In this document: one piece after another, positions 1 to 7,824 of the stretch
Layout: each line of letters opens with the position of its first letter
Position numbering within the stretch: the first letter of the stretch is position 1
Source of the DNA: an uncultured Muribaculaceae bacterium
GTDB taxonomy: Bacteria > Bacteroidota > Bacteroidia > Bacteroidales > Muribaculaceae
Direction: 5' to 3'
NCBI GenBank assembly: GCA_934667475.1
Contig: CAKUMB010000011.1
Location: 1-60,953 of the forward strand
DNA length: 60,953 nucleotides
Program-made: the position numbers and the translations under genes
The notes under the pieces: generated by a model
The model's database searches: none
What the model was told of the DNA's origin: nothing
The model's input: only the letters and a program-made list of their open reading frames with translations

Positions 1-29
1 AAAGAGTCCGGTGCAATACCGAACTCTTT
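1..29. terminator. Terminator-like hairpin at the left edge
   Basis: Twelve-base arms with one mismatch (AAAGAGTCCGGT / ACCGAACTCTTT) around a GCAAT loop. It probably ends a gene lying left of the window. The T-tract after it is weak, so the direction is uncertain. Confidence 0.45.
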
Positions 30-156
30 CTCAAATCGAATAGTTAATAACCTGTCCAACTTTTTGGGGTCACTTCAGTTTCTTTTGAATCCAAATCGGG
101 CATTATAATTTGGGCTTAATGTGGATAATGCGCATAATGTGCGCTCTTCAATTTAG

Positions 157-188
157 AGAAAATAAATGGGCCTGAATTTCAGGCCCAT
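157..188 (-). terminator. Rho-independent terminator of the HU/SPOR gene
   Basis: A perfect 10-bp stem (ATGGGCCTGA / TCAGGCCCAT, 166-188) with a 3-base loop. On the minus strand it is followed by TTTATTTTC. It lies about 40 bases past the stop codon of the gene at 228-1175. Confidence 0.75.
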
Positions 189-227
189 TGTGGTATGTTT
201 GGAAAAAATGGTCGGGATTTGGTGGGG

Positions 228-1175
228 TTAGTCGCTCACCCAGGCGTTTTGGTAGGCGGCGGGCAGGTTGTCGATGTCCTTTATCAGTTCACAATAGTCA
301 TTGCTGCGGGCCACATACACGCGATAGGTGTTACCCTTAAGCCTGATGCCTGCATTAATGTCGGTGTGGGCGGCAATATACTTTTCGGCTTGCGCCTTGG
401 TCTTGAAAGTGGACACTATCAGATAGTATCGCCCTGAGCCAAGTTGGCTTTCGGCGCTGTTGCATTGTTCCTCCTTCACGGTGGGTTGCAGTGCAGGGGC
501 GGCCACGCGCTTAATGGTTTGGCGGGGCTGCTGCTTGATTTGCGGAACGCTTAGCGAGGCTGTGTCCTGATGGCTGAAGTCCACTGCCACAGGGGTGCTG
601 AGCATACAAAATAGGCCCAACAGCACAATTATTGAGGCGGCAATGCGCATGTAGCTGCGCACAAACAGGTTTGCGCGGCTTGGCTTCTCGTCGACGAAGC
701 TGATGACACTTGCGGGTTGGTCGGCGGCATCGGCTGTGCTTTGCTGTGCTGCCTGCTGCAGTGCGGCCAGTGGCTGCATCTTTATTGATTTCAAGCCAAA
801 GAACTCATCGTTTGCGCTGGCGTGGTAGAATGGGGTGAATTCAACTTTTGAGTCACTGTTGAGCTTAAAGAATCCGAGTTTGCCAAACGGCACCTCTTCG
901 CCGCCTTCCAGCAACTGGCGGTATAGGGCCACGTGGCTGGCGATGGTCTTCATCGCCTCATCGTAGGTCACACCATCGCGGCGCACCATCGATTGTGCCA
1001 GCAGGCCGTCGTTGTGGCTCACCGACGCGTTAAAACCCACGCAGCGGCGTGGCTTGTTGATGATGCCAGCGGCTTCGTTGGCCGTTGAAGGCTCGTATTG
1101 CGCAATCAGCGCACCCCATCCAGGCACTATCACGCAGTCGTTGCACGACATCAGGTATTCTATGTGCTCAATCAT
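228..1175 (-). CDS. HU-like N-terminal domain protein with SPOR domain
   Basis: A 315-residue envelope protein of a type common in Bacteroidetes. Residues about 1-130 resemble the HU-CCDC81 type N-terminal domain (NDCVIVPGWGALIAQY near the start). A single membrane segment lies near 171-192, with a short linker beyond it. Residues about 248-315 resemble a SPOR repeat (YYLIVSTFKTKAQAEKY), which binds denuded peptidoglycan at the septum in known cases. A role in division or cell-wall attachment is inferred. The frame extends upstream to 1211, but that start lies inside the promoter (-33 and -7 boxes at 1189-1219). The start at 1175 is therefore preferred, and it gives the usual family N-terminus. 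The ATG at 1184 is also possible and would be almost leaderless. Confidence 0.85.
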   Translation of the reverse strand: MIEHIEYLMSCNDCVIVPGWGALIAQYEPSTANEAAGIINKPRRCVGFNASVSHNDGLLAQSMVRRDGVTYDEAMKTIASHVALYRQLLEGGEEVPFGKLGFFKLNSDSKVEFTPFYHASANDEFFGLKSIKMQPLAALQQAAQQSTADAADQPASVISFVDEKPSRANLFVRSYMRIAASIIVLLGLFCMLSTPVAVDFSHQDTASLSVPQIKQQPRQTIKRVAAPALQPTVKEEQCNSAESQLGSGRYYLIVSTFKTKAQAEKYIAAHTDINAGIRLKGNTYRVYVARSNDYCELIKDIDNLPAAYQNAWVSD

Positions 1176-1188
1176 TGAAATCATATAA

Positions 1189-1219
1189 CAAAAGTAGTCA
1201 TTATTTGCCACAATTCAAA
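1189..1219 (-). promoter_or_regulatory. Promoter of the HU/SPOR gene
   Basis: On the minus strand TTTG (1216-1219), 19 bp, then TACTTTTG (1189-1196). This is an exact match to the Bacteroidetes primary-sigma consensus. The 17 bases CCACAATTCAAAGCGAT covering the -33 box (1208-1224) recur identically at the sigma-factor promoter at 22574-22590. Confidence 0.8.
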
Positions 1220-1320
1220 GCGATTCGTCCCCTTTTTGTCCCGCGATTCCGCAATAAAAAGGCAATAAAAGACTACCACAAAAAAATGCCGTTTCAATCT
1301 TAAACCCTCAACTTTAAGTC

Positions 1321-2253
1321 TTATCGCACCGACCGGAGCATGGCCTGCACCTCCTGCTCGGTCATGCCGTGCTGCAGCGCAAGTTTGGTGTCGCGCTGCA
1401 CATCGGCTTCGCTAAACCTGAGTTTGTTGAGCATGGCACGCAAGGCATAGATGTATCCGTCGGTGCTGTCGATTTGCAGTGCGTTGCGAATGTCGTCCTC
1501 AGCATTGTTGAGCTGCTTGGTCATCATATAGCAGTGGGCGCGGTTGGCCAGAATCTGTGACGACGGGCGCGCCTTGATTATTTTGCTATAGCATTCAATC
1601 GCTTTTGTGTAGTTGCCGTTCACTTCGTTCAGCTTGCCCAGGCCCTCTTGCGCCAATGCCGAGTTTGGGTTGATTTTCAGTATTCCCATAAACTCGTCTT
1701 CGGCGGCCCTGTAGTCGCCCCGCTGAATGTCGATGATGCCCAGGTTGTAGCGCGCTTCGGTGTTTGGCGGGTCGAGCTCAACCACGCGCCGGTAGTCGCG
1801 CTCCGACAGGGCGATGCTGTCGATGGCCATGTAGGCAGCGGCACGGTTGCTGATAATGGTCACCGCATTGGGGGTCATGTCCAGTGCCAGACTGTAGTTC
1901 TTTATGGCCTGCTCGTTTTTGCCCTGATAGCGCTGCAGGGTGCCGATGTTCGACAGCAGCAGCGAGTTGTTGTGATTGGCCGGGTCGGCCTTAATGGCAC
2001 TGCGCAGGTGCTGTTCGGCCTCGGCCCAGTGCCCGGCCTTGATGCACACCTGCGCCGAGTCCACGCTGCGATAGTAGGCATTGGCAGTGTCCACCGTCAC
2101 CGTGCCTGCCGCCTTGCTTGCGGTTGCAGTCGTGGCCGCGGGCTTGCTGCCTCGCGGAATCTTCATGTTGCTTTGGTTTATTGAACTCACCACCTGCGCG
2201 GCCGCACCCAGAGCTATGGCGGCGCATGCTAAAATTGCTGTTGTTCTTCTCAT
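1321..2253 (-). CDS. Secreted tetratricopeptide-repeat protein
   Basis: A 310-residue protein with an N-terminal signal peptide (MRRTTAILACAAIALGAAAQ) and at least six TPR-like helical repeats from about residue 60 to 290, such as AEAEQHLRSAIKADPANHNN and ARYNLGIIDIQRGDYRAAED. TPR arrays are protein-protein scaffolds, and no catalytic domain is visible. The start at 2253 begins exactly at the signal peptide; a longer frame to 2283 would run into the -7 box (2272-2279). The gene stands alone, divergent from mscS. The partner and function are unknown. Confidence 0.8.
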   Translation of the reverse strand: MRRTTAILACAAIALGAAAQVVSSINQSNMKIPRGSKPAATTATASKAAGTVTVDTANAYYRSVDSAQVCIKAGHWAEAEQHLRSAIKADPANHNNSLLLSNIGTLQRYQGKNEQAIKNYSLALDMTPNAVTIISNRAAAYMAIDSIALSERDYRRVVELDPPNTEARYNLGIIDIQRGDYRAAEDEFMGILKINPNSALAQEGLGKLNEVNGNYTKAIECYSKIIKARPSSQILANRAHCYMMTKQLNNAEDDIRNALQIDSTDGYIYALRAMLNKLRFSEADVQRDTKLALQHGMTEQEVQAMLRSVR

Positions 2254-2271
2254 TACTTGATTTGTGTGCTG

Positions 2272-2279
2272 CAAAAGTA
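2272..2279 (-). promoter_or_regulatory. -7 box of the TPR gene
   Basis: TACTTTTG on the minus strand, 18 bases before the chosen start. No clear -33 box. Confidence 0.45.
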
Positions 2280-2323
2280 GCACGAAATCGCGACTTCTGG
2301 CCGCCCGTTTAGCGATTTTTAGC

Positions 2324-2331
2324 TACTTTTG
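2324..2331 (+). promoter_or_regulatory. -7 box upstream of mscS
   Basis: TACTTTTG on the plus strand, about 110 bases before the MscS start. The -33 box is not evident. Confidence 0.4.
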
Positions 2332-2441
2332 CATAAAATAGGCTGCGCCTCAGCATAATAATCAAGCAAGCTTGATATTCTGCATTCGGCTTGCACTACG
2401 TTTGCTCTTAAAAACCATAATTTTGAATAGCAATTAAGAAT

Positions 2442-3605
2442 ATGATTTTAAACTCAATCCTACTGCAGGTGGAGGACATTGTGGCCGACACCATTGTGGC
2501 CGACAAGGCCAAGGCTGCCGCCGACTCGATTACCGCCGTTGGCGCCAAGGTCGACTCTCTTGCCTCCAAGTCGCCGACACAGATAGCCACCGACATCTCC
2601 AACTTTAACTGGAACGGGCTCGTCGAAAAGTTCAGTTCCGACCTGATTTCATTCGGATTCAGGCTGTTTGCCGCAATAGTGGTGTTTTGCATTGGCAAAC
2701 TCATCATCAACAAGCTGCACAACGTGATTCGCAATGTGATGATGCACCGCAGCGTCGACCGCTCGTTGGCCACTTTCCTGCTGAGCCTGTTCAAAATCAC
2801 GTTTCTGTTTCTGCTGGTGGTCACCGCCATCGGCATCATCGGCATCGAGACGAGTTCGTTTATCGCCGTGTTTGCATCGGCCGGCGTGGCCATTGGCATG
2901 GCGTTGAGCGGCACCTTGCAAAACTTTGCGGGCGGCGTGCTCATTCTGCTCGTTAAGCCCTATAAGGTGGGCGACTATATCGACTTCAACGGCAACAAGG
3001 GCTTTGTGAAGGAGATTCAGATATTCAACACCGTCATTACTACCTATAACAACGAGGTGATTGTGATTCCCAATGGCGGCCTGTCGACTGGTACTATCAA
3101 CAACTACACCAACCAGAAGTACCGCCGCCTTGAGTGGCACATCTCCATTGCCTATGGCGACGATGTGGACAAGGCGCGCAAGGTGGCCCTGTCGATACTG
3201 CATGCCGACGACCGAATAGTGAAAAAGTATCTCGATGAAGGCGTTGAGGCTCAGCATGTGGAGATACCTGAAGTTGAAGATTTAGACGATGCCGGGCTCA
3301 AGCGGCTCTCGTGGTGGCAGCGCGTGGTGCACCATCACAAAGTGGTCAAGAAAAAAACCGCTGAGTGGAAAGCCTCGCAGGCCGAGGAGCGCATCAAGAA
3401 GATGCCGCGCAAAGACTGCTCGCCCACGGTGGGCCTCGAGAGTCTTGCCGACAGTGCCATTGTGCTTGTGATCCGTGCATGGGCCAAAAATGAGGACTAC
3501 TGGGGCGTGTACTATAGTGTGAACGAAAGCATCTACAAGCAGTTCCCCGCCAACGGGCTCAACTTCCCGTTTCCGCAAATGGATGTGCACCTCAATGGCA
3601 ATTGA
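2442..3605 (+). CDS. MscS-family mechanosensitive channel
   Basis: A 387-residue inner-membrane channel that releases solutes on hypo-osmotic shock. Hydrophobic segments lie near residues 65-90, 108-130 and 137-172. The last is the pore-lining helix with the family pattern of small residues (AGVAIGMALSGTLQNFAGG), followed by KPYKVGDYI. The beta domain follows (NNEVIVIPNGGLSTGTINNY), and the C-terminus keeps the typical FPFPQMDV end. It is about 100 residues longer than E. coli MscS (286). There is an N-terminal Ala/Asp-rich stretch and a charged insertion at roughly 268-322, rich in Lys, His and Trp, inside the cytoplasmic cage. The gene is monocistronic. Confidence 0.9.
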   Translation: MILNSILLQVEDIVADTIVADKAKAAADSITAVGAKVDSLASKSPTQIATDISNFNWNGLVEKFSSDLISFGFRLFAAIVVFCIGKLIINKLHNVIRNVMMHRSVDRSLATFLLSLFKITFLFLLVVTAIGIIGIETSSFIAVFASAGVAIGMALSGTLQNFAGGVLILLVKPYKVGDYIDFNGNKGFVKEIQIFNTVITTYNNEVIVIPNGGLSTGTINNYTNQKYRRLEWHISIAYGDDVDKARKVALSILHADDRIVKKYLDEGVEAQHVEIPEVEDLDDAGLKRLSWWQRVVHHHKVVKKKTAEWKASQAEERIKKMPRKDCSPTVGLESLADSAIVLVIRAWAKNEDYWGVYYSVNESIYKQFPANGLNFPFPQMDVHLNGN

Positions 3606-3640
3606 GTCTGTGCCCCCGGGTGTGACGGGGTGGCAAAACA

Positions 3641-3679
3641 AAAACGGCTTCCATCAATTGCGATGGAAGCCGTTTTTTG
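3641..3679. terminator. Bidirectional terminator between mscS and the secreted protein gene
   Basis: A perfect 15-bp stem (AAAACGGCTTCCATC / GATGGAAGCCGTTTT, 3641-3676) with a 6-base loop. It has an A-run on the left and a T-run on the right, and serves the two convergent genes. Confidence 0.85.
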
Positions 3680-3704
3680 TTGTCCGCCTATGGCGCAGAG
3701 CCGT

Positions 3705-5531
3705 TTATCGGGCCATAACCTTGTAGCTGTATCCGTTAACGGCAACGACATACATGCCGTCATTAAGCGTGAGCGTGTTCACACCTGCGCGTCCGGCCAG
3801 CGTCTGCACAAAGCGTCCGTCAAGGCTGTAGAGGCGTATGGTTGCGTCGCTGCTGAGCGCAATGCTCACCTGGCGGCCCGAAACACTGACTACGGGTTTT
3901 GCCGAAGCGGCTGTGGCCTGCTCAATGCCAGTGTCGCCGGTAAGCTGCACTGTAATCTCATTCGACAGTTTTGAGTATTCGGGGTAGCCATACTGGTCGC
4001 CGCGCATACCCTCAACAGCGTAGCCATATTTGCCGCCGGCTTCGAGGTCGGCCAGTTTGAAGCTGGTGATGTCGGCGCCACGCAGGGTGTCGGTAGTGAG
4101 CGAAATCTTGGTCACAGTGCCGGCTTTTGTCTCTTGGGTGATGCTGATTTCATCGATAAGGTATTTTTTGAGCTTGCTTTCCTCGATTGAAAGTCTCATT
4201 TCCTCAGCGCCGTCGTTCATCTCCCAGGTGTCTTCGGCATATCCGTTGGCGTCAAAAGCGGTCACTTTGTGGATGTTCAGGGCGCCGTCTACGGTGTAGC
4301 CCACGCGGTACACCGACAGGTTGTCGCCTGCAGTGCCGTAGGCTTTAATGTGAATTTTGTATTTGCCACCATTGGCGGCAAGGTTGAGCACCGGGGTCTG
4401 CACATACGATAGGTTCATGGGGAATCGGCCTGCATTGGCGCCAAACATGCCATTGGCCGTTATGAAGTTGCGGCCAATCCATCCTGGTGTTGCGGTCACC
4501 TCGTCGGGGTCGGTGATGGTGACGGGGGCTGCTACTGTGCCTTCGGTAGCTTTGCTGAAGTCGTCGGTGAGCACGTTTTTCACCCCGTCTTCAGTGGCAG
4601 TCTCATACTTGTAGGGGTGCACGATGTAGCCGATGGCCTTGGGCAGGCGGTTCCAGTTGGCCGTGAACCCGGTGGAGCCCACTTCGGTGGCCTCTGTGGC
4701 GGTGGGGGTGAGGAAGCCGTCGACTCTGATGAAGTTCGACATTGCGCTCACCGAGTCGCCGTCCACGCTCTTCAGGTAGTAGAAGTATGCTCTCTCGGCG
4801 TCGACGCCGTTCACGGTGTACGACTGTCCGGTCACCTTCTTGTCGGTGAGCACGTAGTCGGGGGCCTCATATGCGTAAGCAATAGAGTTGATGGCCACAT
4901 CGCCCACCTTGCCATCATCTTTGATGAGCGAAATTTTCACCTTGCCTATGTTGGCTGGTTTGTATCCAAATGCTTCGATTAAGTCGAGGCTTTGACGCTG
5001 AGCGAAATACAGGGCTTCTATTTGTCCTGCGGTGATGGTCTCTCCCGATTTGTCATACACCTCTATTTTAAACACGCTCGAATTGTCTTTAGTTATGCCA
5101 TCGGCATTGAAGATGTTGGCGTTGATCACAAAACTTGTGATGTCGCCGCCCAGAATAAATGGAGTGGTCATGTAGTCGCTAGTGGCATCGAGCACCACAT
5201 GGTTCTTATCGTTGTAATATGCAACGTCGGTCGAGCCGTTGTCCGACACGTGCACGTCCCATCCCTTGGGGAAGTTGGGGTTGGCGGTGTTGATTTTGCC
5301 GCCCGTCTGGTTCACGGTGCTGAAGTCCTGATTCTCGTTTAGTGTGCTGTAGCCGGGGGCATACACGCTGAGCAGGAATCCGTTGCTGGCTTCGCCAGTC
5401 CAATTGGCCACAAACGAGGTGCCGGTGTAGTCGCTGTAGTCGTTGGCTACGGGCGCCTTGGGTGCTGCAGTGGCCGCAAACGCTGCCGCCGAACAGCACA
5501 ACGCAAATGCGTTGAGTTGAAATTTTGTCAT
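3705..5531 (-). CDS. Large secreted protein with fibronectin-III-like regions and a C-terminal sorting tail
   Basis: A 608-residue exported protein. The start at 5531 gives a signal peptide (MTKFQLNAFALCCSAAAFA). The body looks like alternating beta-sandwich modules: Fn3-like phrases (YTGTSFVANWTGEASNGFLL, STGFTANWNRLPKAIGYIV) flank jelly-roll-like stretches. The last ~75 residues (RQVSIALSSDATIRLYSLDG through GMYVVAVNGYSYKVMAR) have the shape of a type A sorting domain for type IX secretion: beta strands ending in GMYVV and a basic tail. Surface display is inferred. No enzyme motif is recognised. It could be an adhesin or the binding part of a nutrient-acquisition system. Confidence 0.75.
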   Translation of the reverse strand: MTKFQLNAFALCCSAAAFAATAAPKAPVANDYSDYTGTSFVANWTGEASNGFLLSVYAPGYSTLNENQDFSTVNQTGGKINTANPNFPKGWDVHVSDNGSTDVAYYNDKNHVVLDATSDYMTTPFILGGDITSFVINANIFNADGITKDNSSVFKIEVYDKSGETITAGQIEALYFAQRQSLDLIEAFGYKPANIGKVKISLIKDDGKVGDVAINSIAYAYEAPDYVLTDKKVTGQSYTVNGVDAERAYFYYLKSVDGDSVSAMSNFIRVDGFLTPTATEATEVGSTGFTANWNRLPKAIGYIVHPYKYETATEDGVKNVLTDDFSKATEGTVAAPVTITDPDEVTATPGWIGRNFITANGMFGANAGRFPMNLSYVQTPVLNLAANGGKYKIHIKAYGTAGDNLSVYRVGYTVDGALNIHKVTAFDANGYAEDTWEMNDGAEEMRLSIEESKLKKYLIDEISITQETKAGTVTKISLTTDTLRGADITSFKLADLEAGGKYGYAVEGMRGDQYGYPEYSKLSNEITVQLTGDTGIEQATAASAKPVVSVSGRQVSIALSSDATIRLYSLDGRFVQTLAGRAGVNTLTLNDGMYVVAVNGYSYKVMAR

Positions 5532-5733
5532 GCTGAAATTATATATATGTTTCAATAAAAATGAGATGTCGGTGCAAAATTAGTGATTTGTTTGCTTTTT
5601 GGAGCTATTTTGTTTTAATTTTTTTTGAAAACGGTGCAAAAGTGGTATCAATAGCAACATTCGGCAAAAAAATGTGGGATTCGTGGCCCGGATTTTTTAG
5701 TAGGGCCATTTGGCCGATTTGACGGCATTTTAT

Positions 5734-5764
5734 TTTGAATTGCGGTGCGATTTCATTAATTTTG
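5734..5764 (+). promoter_or_regulatory. Consensus promoter ahead of the candidate RNA and recJ
   Basis: TTTG (5734-5737), exactly 19 bp, TAATTTTG (5757-5764). It fires toward recJ, but the recJ start is about 320 bases further on. Confidence 0.7.
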
Positions 5765-5770
5765 TGGTGA

Positions 5771-5957
5771 ATATGGAGAATAGGCTCTTTTCATAAGCCT
5801 CATGGGCCTGTGGCAGACAGCCAAGCCCGTGCCAAGCCGCCGCGCGCAGCGGAAAAATGTGCCGCCATTAGGGGCTGTGTCACTATGGGTTCCACACTGG
5901 TGTGTGGGCAGCCAGCACCCTTGACAAGGCAGGCGAATACCGCATCAGCTCTTTTTT
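5771..5957 (+). ncRNA. Candidate structured RNA, about 187 nt, upstream of recJ
   Basis: It starts about 7 bases after the promoter -7 box and ends at TCAGCTCTTTTTT. Visible hairpins, in order: AGGCT/AGCCT; CATGGGC/GCCCGTG enclosing CTGT/ACAG; CCGC/GCGG; CCACAC/GTGTGG; CCTTG/CAAGG. The length would suit a 6S-type RNA, but I cannot fold it into a convincing 6S rod, and it lacks the conserved cores of RNase P RNA, tmRNA and SRP RNA. The alternative is a long structured recJ leader. Confidence 0.4.
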
Positions 5958-6087
5958 AATTGCGTGATGCCGTGGCGTGGCATGCTGGCCACTTGAAGCT
6001 GAACCGTTTCCCCCATATATTTTTTGACTCCGAGGCCGCCGTGCTTCGCCGTCAAAGCCTTCATTTGCCAATAAAAGAACAACATAA

Positions 6088-7824
6088 ATGATTAGTAAAT
6101 GGAATGTATTGCCCATCACATCAAGCAATCAAGACGCCGAGGCAAGGCTTGCGGGAATGTTCCCGAAAAGTCCTGCCATAGCCCGGCTGCTGGTGCTGCG
6201 CGGCATCACCACCCGGGAGGAGGTGAACCGCTTCTTCAGCCCATCGCTGAGCCAGCTGCCCGATCCGTTCTTGATGCGCGATATGGAAAAGGCCGTCGGT
6301 CGACTCAACCGGGCCTTGGGGGCAAAAGAAAAAGTCATGGTCTACGGCGACTACGACGTAGATGGAACCACGGCCGTGGCGCTGGTCTACCGGTATTTGC
6401 AGAACTTTTACTCAAATCTGGTGTACTATGTGCCCACGCGCGACGATGAGGGATATGGCATATCCAAGCAGAGCATCGACTATGCCGCAAGCATAGGGGT
6501 GAAGCTGATAATAGTGCTCGACTGCGGCATAAAGGCCGTGGATGAAATCGCCTATGCCAAGACAAAGGGCATCGATTTCATAGTGTGCGACCACCATGTG
6601 CCCGACGAGGTGCTGCCCGACGCAGCCGCCATACTCAATCCCAAGCTCAAAGACGACAAGTATCCCTACAAAGACTTGTCGGGTTGCGGGGTGGGCTTCA
6701 AGTTTATGCAAGCCTTCTCTAAGAGCAACGGCATTGGCGACCTTTACGGCCTCGACAGCCTGCTCGACCTGCTGGTGGTGAGTATCGCCGCCGACATTGT
6801 GCCCATCACCGGTGAAAACCGCGTGTTGGCCTATTATGGCCTCAAAAGGCTCAACGCCAACCCCAGTGTGGGATTGCGCAGCATAATCCGCCTGTGCGGA
6901 CTCAGCAACAGGGAGATAACCATAAGCGACATAATATTCAAAATAGGCCCGCGCATCAATGCCTCGGGCCGCATGCAGTCGGGACTGGAGTCGGTGGAGC
7001 TGCTTGTGACCAAAGACCCCTCGGAGGCCTATGAGATAAGCAAGACTATCGACCAGTATAACAAAGACCGCAAAGAGCTCGACCGCCAGATCACCGAAGA
7101 GGCCAACACCATCATCGAGGATCACATTCAGCATATCAAGGACAAGCGGCCCATAGTGATATATAACCGTCAGTGGCACAAGGGTATAATTGGCATTGTG
7201 GCCTCACGCATAGCCGAGCTCTACTTCCGTCCGTCGGTGGTGCTCACCTATGCCGACGATGGCATTGTGATAGGGTCGTCGCGCTCGGTGCGCGGCTTCG
7301 ACATCTACTCGGCCATCAAGTCGACCCGCGGCCTTCTTGAAACGTTTGGCGGCCACACCAATGCCGTGGGACTCTCGCTAAAGGAGGAGAACATAGATGA
7401 GTTCCGCCGCAGGCTCGAGCAGTATGTGGAGCAGCACATCACGCTCGACCAGGTGACGCCGCAAATCGACGTCGACTGCGAACTGGGCTTTGGCGAAATC
7501 AATTCCGACTTTCTTAAATATCTGCGTCAGTTCAATCCATCAGGCCCCGGCAACCAGAAGCCCGTGTTTGTCACCCGCGGTGTTTATGACTTCGGCACGA
7601 GCAAACTTGTGGGCCGCAATCAGGAGCACATAAAGTTTGAACTGGTCGACAGCAAGTCGGACAACATAATGAACGGCATTGCCTTCAACATGCATCAGTA
7701 TTTCGACTATGTGAAGCAGCACAAGCCGTTCGACATCTGCTACACCATTGAGGAAAACAAACACCGCAACAGCAGCTCGGTGCAGCTGCAAATTAAGGGG
7801 ATAAGAATTCCGGCTGATGACTGA
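6088..7824 (+). CDS. recJ: Single-stranded-DNA-specific exonuclease RecJ
   Basis: A 578-residue 5'-3' exonuclease acting in recombination, mismatch and base-excision repair. The DHH phosphoesterase core shows DYDVDG near residues 90-95 and CDHH with the DHH triad at 168-170. The DHHA1 domain has the GGHTNAVGL motif near 419-427, and the C-terminal OB-like domain follows. The length matches RecJ. The stop overlaps the start of recQ by 8 bases, so the two are translationally coupled. RecJ and RecQ cooperate at stalled forks and in RecF-type recombination, which fits this pairing. Confidence 0.93.
   Translation: MISKWNVLPITSSNQDAEARLAGMFPKSPAIARLLVLRGITTREEVNRFFSPSLSQLPDPFLMRDMEKAVGRLNRALGAKEKVMVYGDYDVDGTTAVALVYRYLQNFYSNLVYYVPTRDDEGYGISKQSIDYAASIGVKLIIVLDCGIKAVDEIAYAKTKGIDFIVCDHHVPDEVLPDAAAILNPKLKDDKYPYKDLSGCGVGFKFMQAFSKSNGIGDLYGLDSLLDLLVVSIAADIVPITGENRVLAYYGLKRLNANPSVGLRSIIRLCGLSNREITISDIIFKIGPRINASGRMQSGLESVELLVTKDPSEAYEISKTIDQYNKDRKELDRQITEEANTIIEDHIQHIKDKRPIVIYNRQWHKGIIGIVASRIAELYFRPSVVLTYADDGIVIGSSRSVRGFDIYSAIKSTRGLLETFGGHTNAVGLSLKEENIDEFRRRLEQYVEQHITLDQVTPQIDVDCELGFGEINSDFLKYLRQFNPSGPGNQKPVFVTRGVYDFGTSKLVGRNQEHIKFELVDSKSDNIMNGIAFNMHQYFDYVKQHKPFDICYTIEENKHRNSSSVQLQIKGIRIPADD

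Larger units (their letters stand above)
5532..6087. other. 556-base gap: promoter and candidate RNA, no protein gene
   Basis: Holds the minus-strand -7 box of the secreted protein gene (TAATTTTG on the minus strand near 5577), a plus-strand consensus promoter (5734-5764) and a hairpin-rich stretch ending in a T-run (about 5771-5957). Short reading frames here, such as 5883-6128 on the minus strand, lack coding character. Confidence 0.6.

Noticed and set aside
5771..5957. RNase P RNA, tmRNA, SRP RNA or a cobalamin/TPP riboswitch
   Set aside because: None of their conserved cores can be read in the segment, so only a generic candidate RNA is claimed.
5883..6128. An 81-codon minus-strand frame before recJ
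   Set aside because: It overlaps the candidate RNA and the recJ start and has no coding character.
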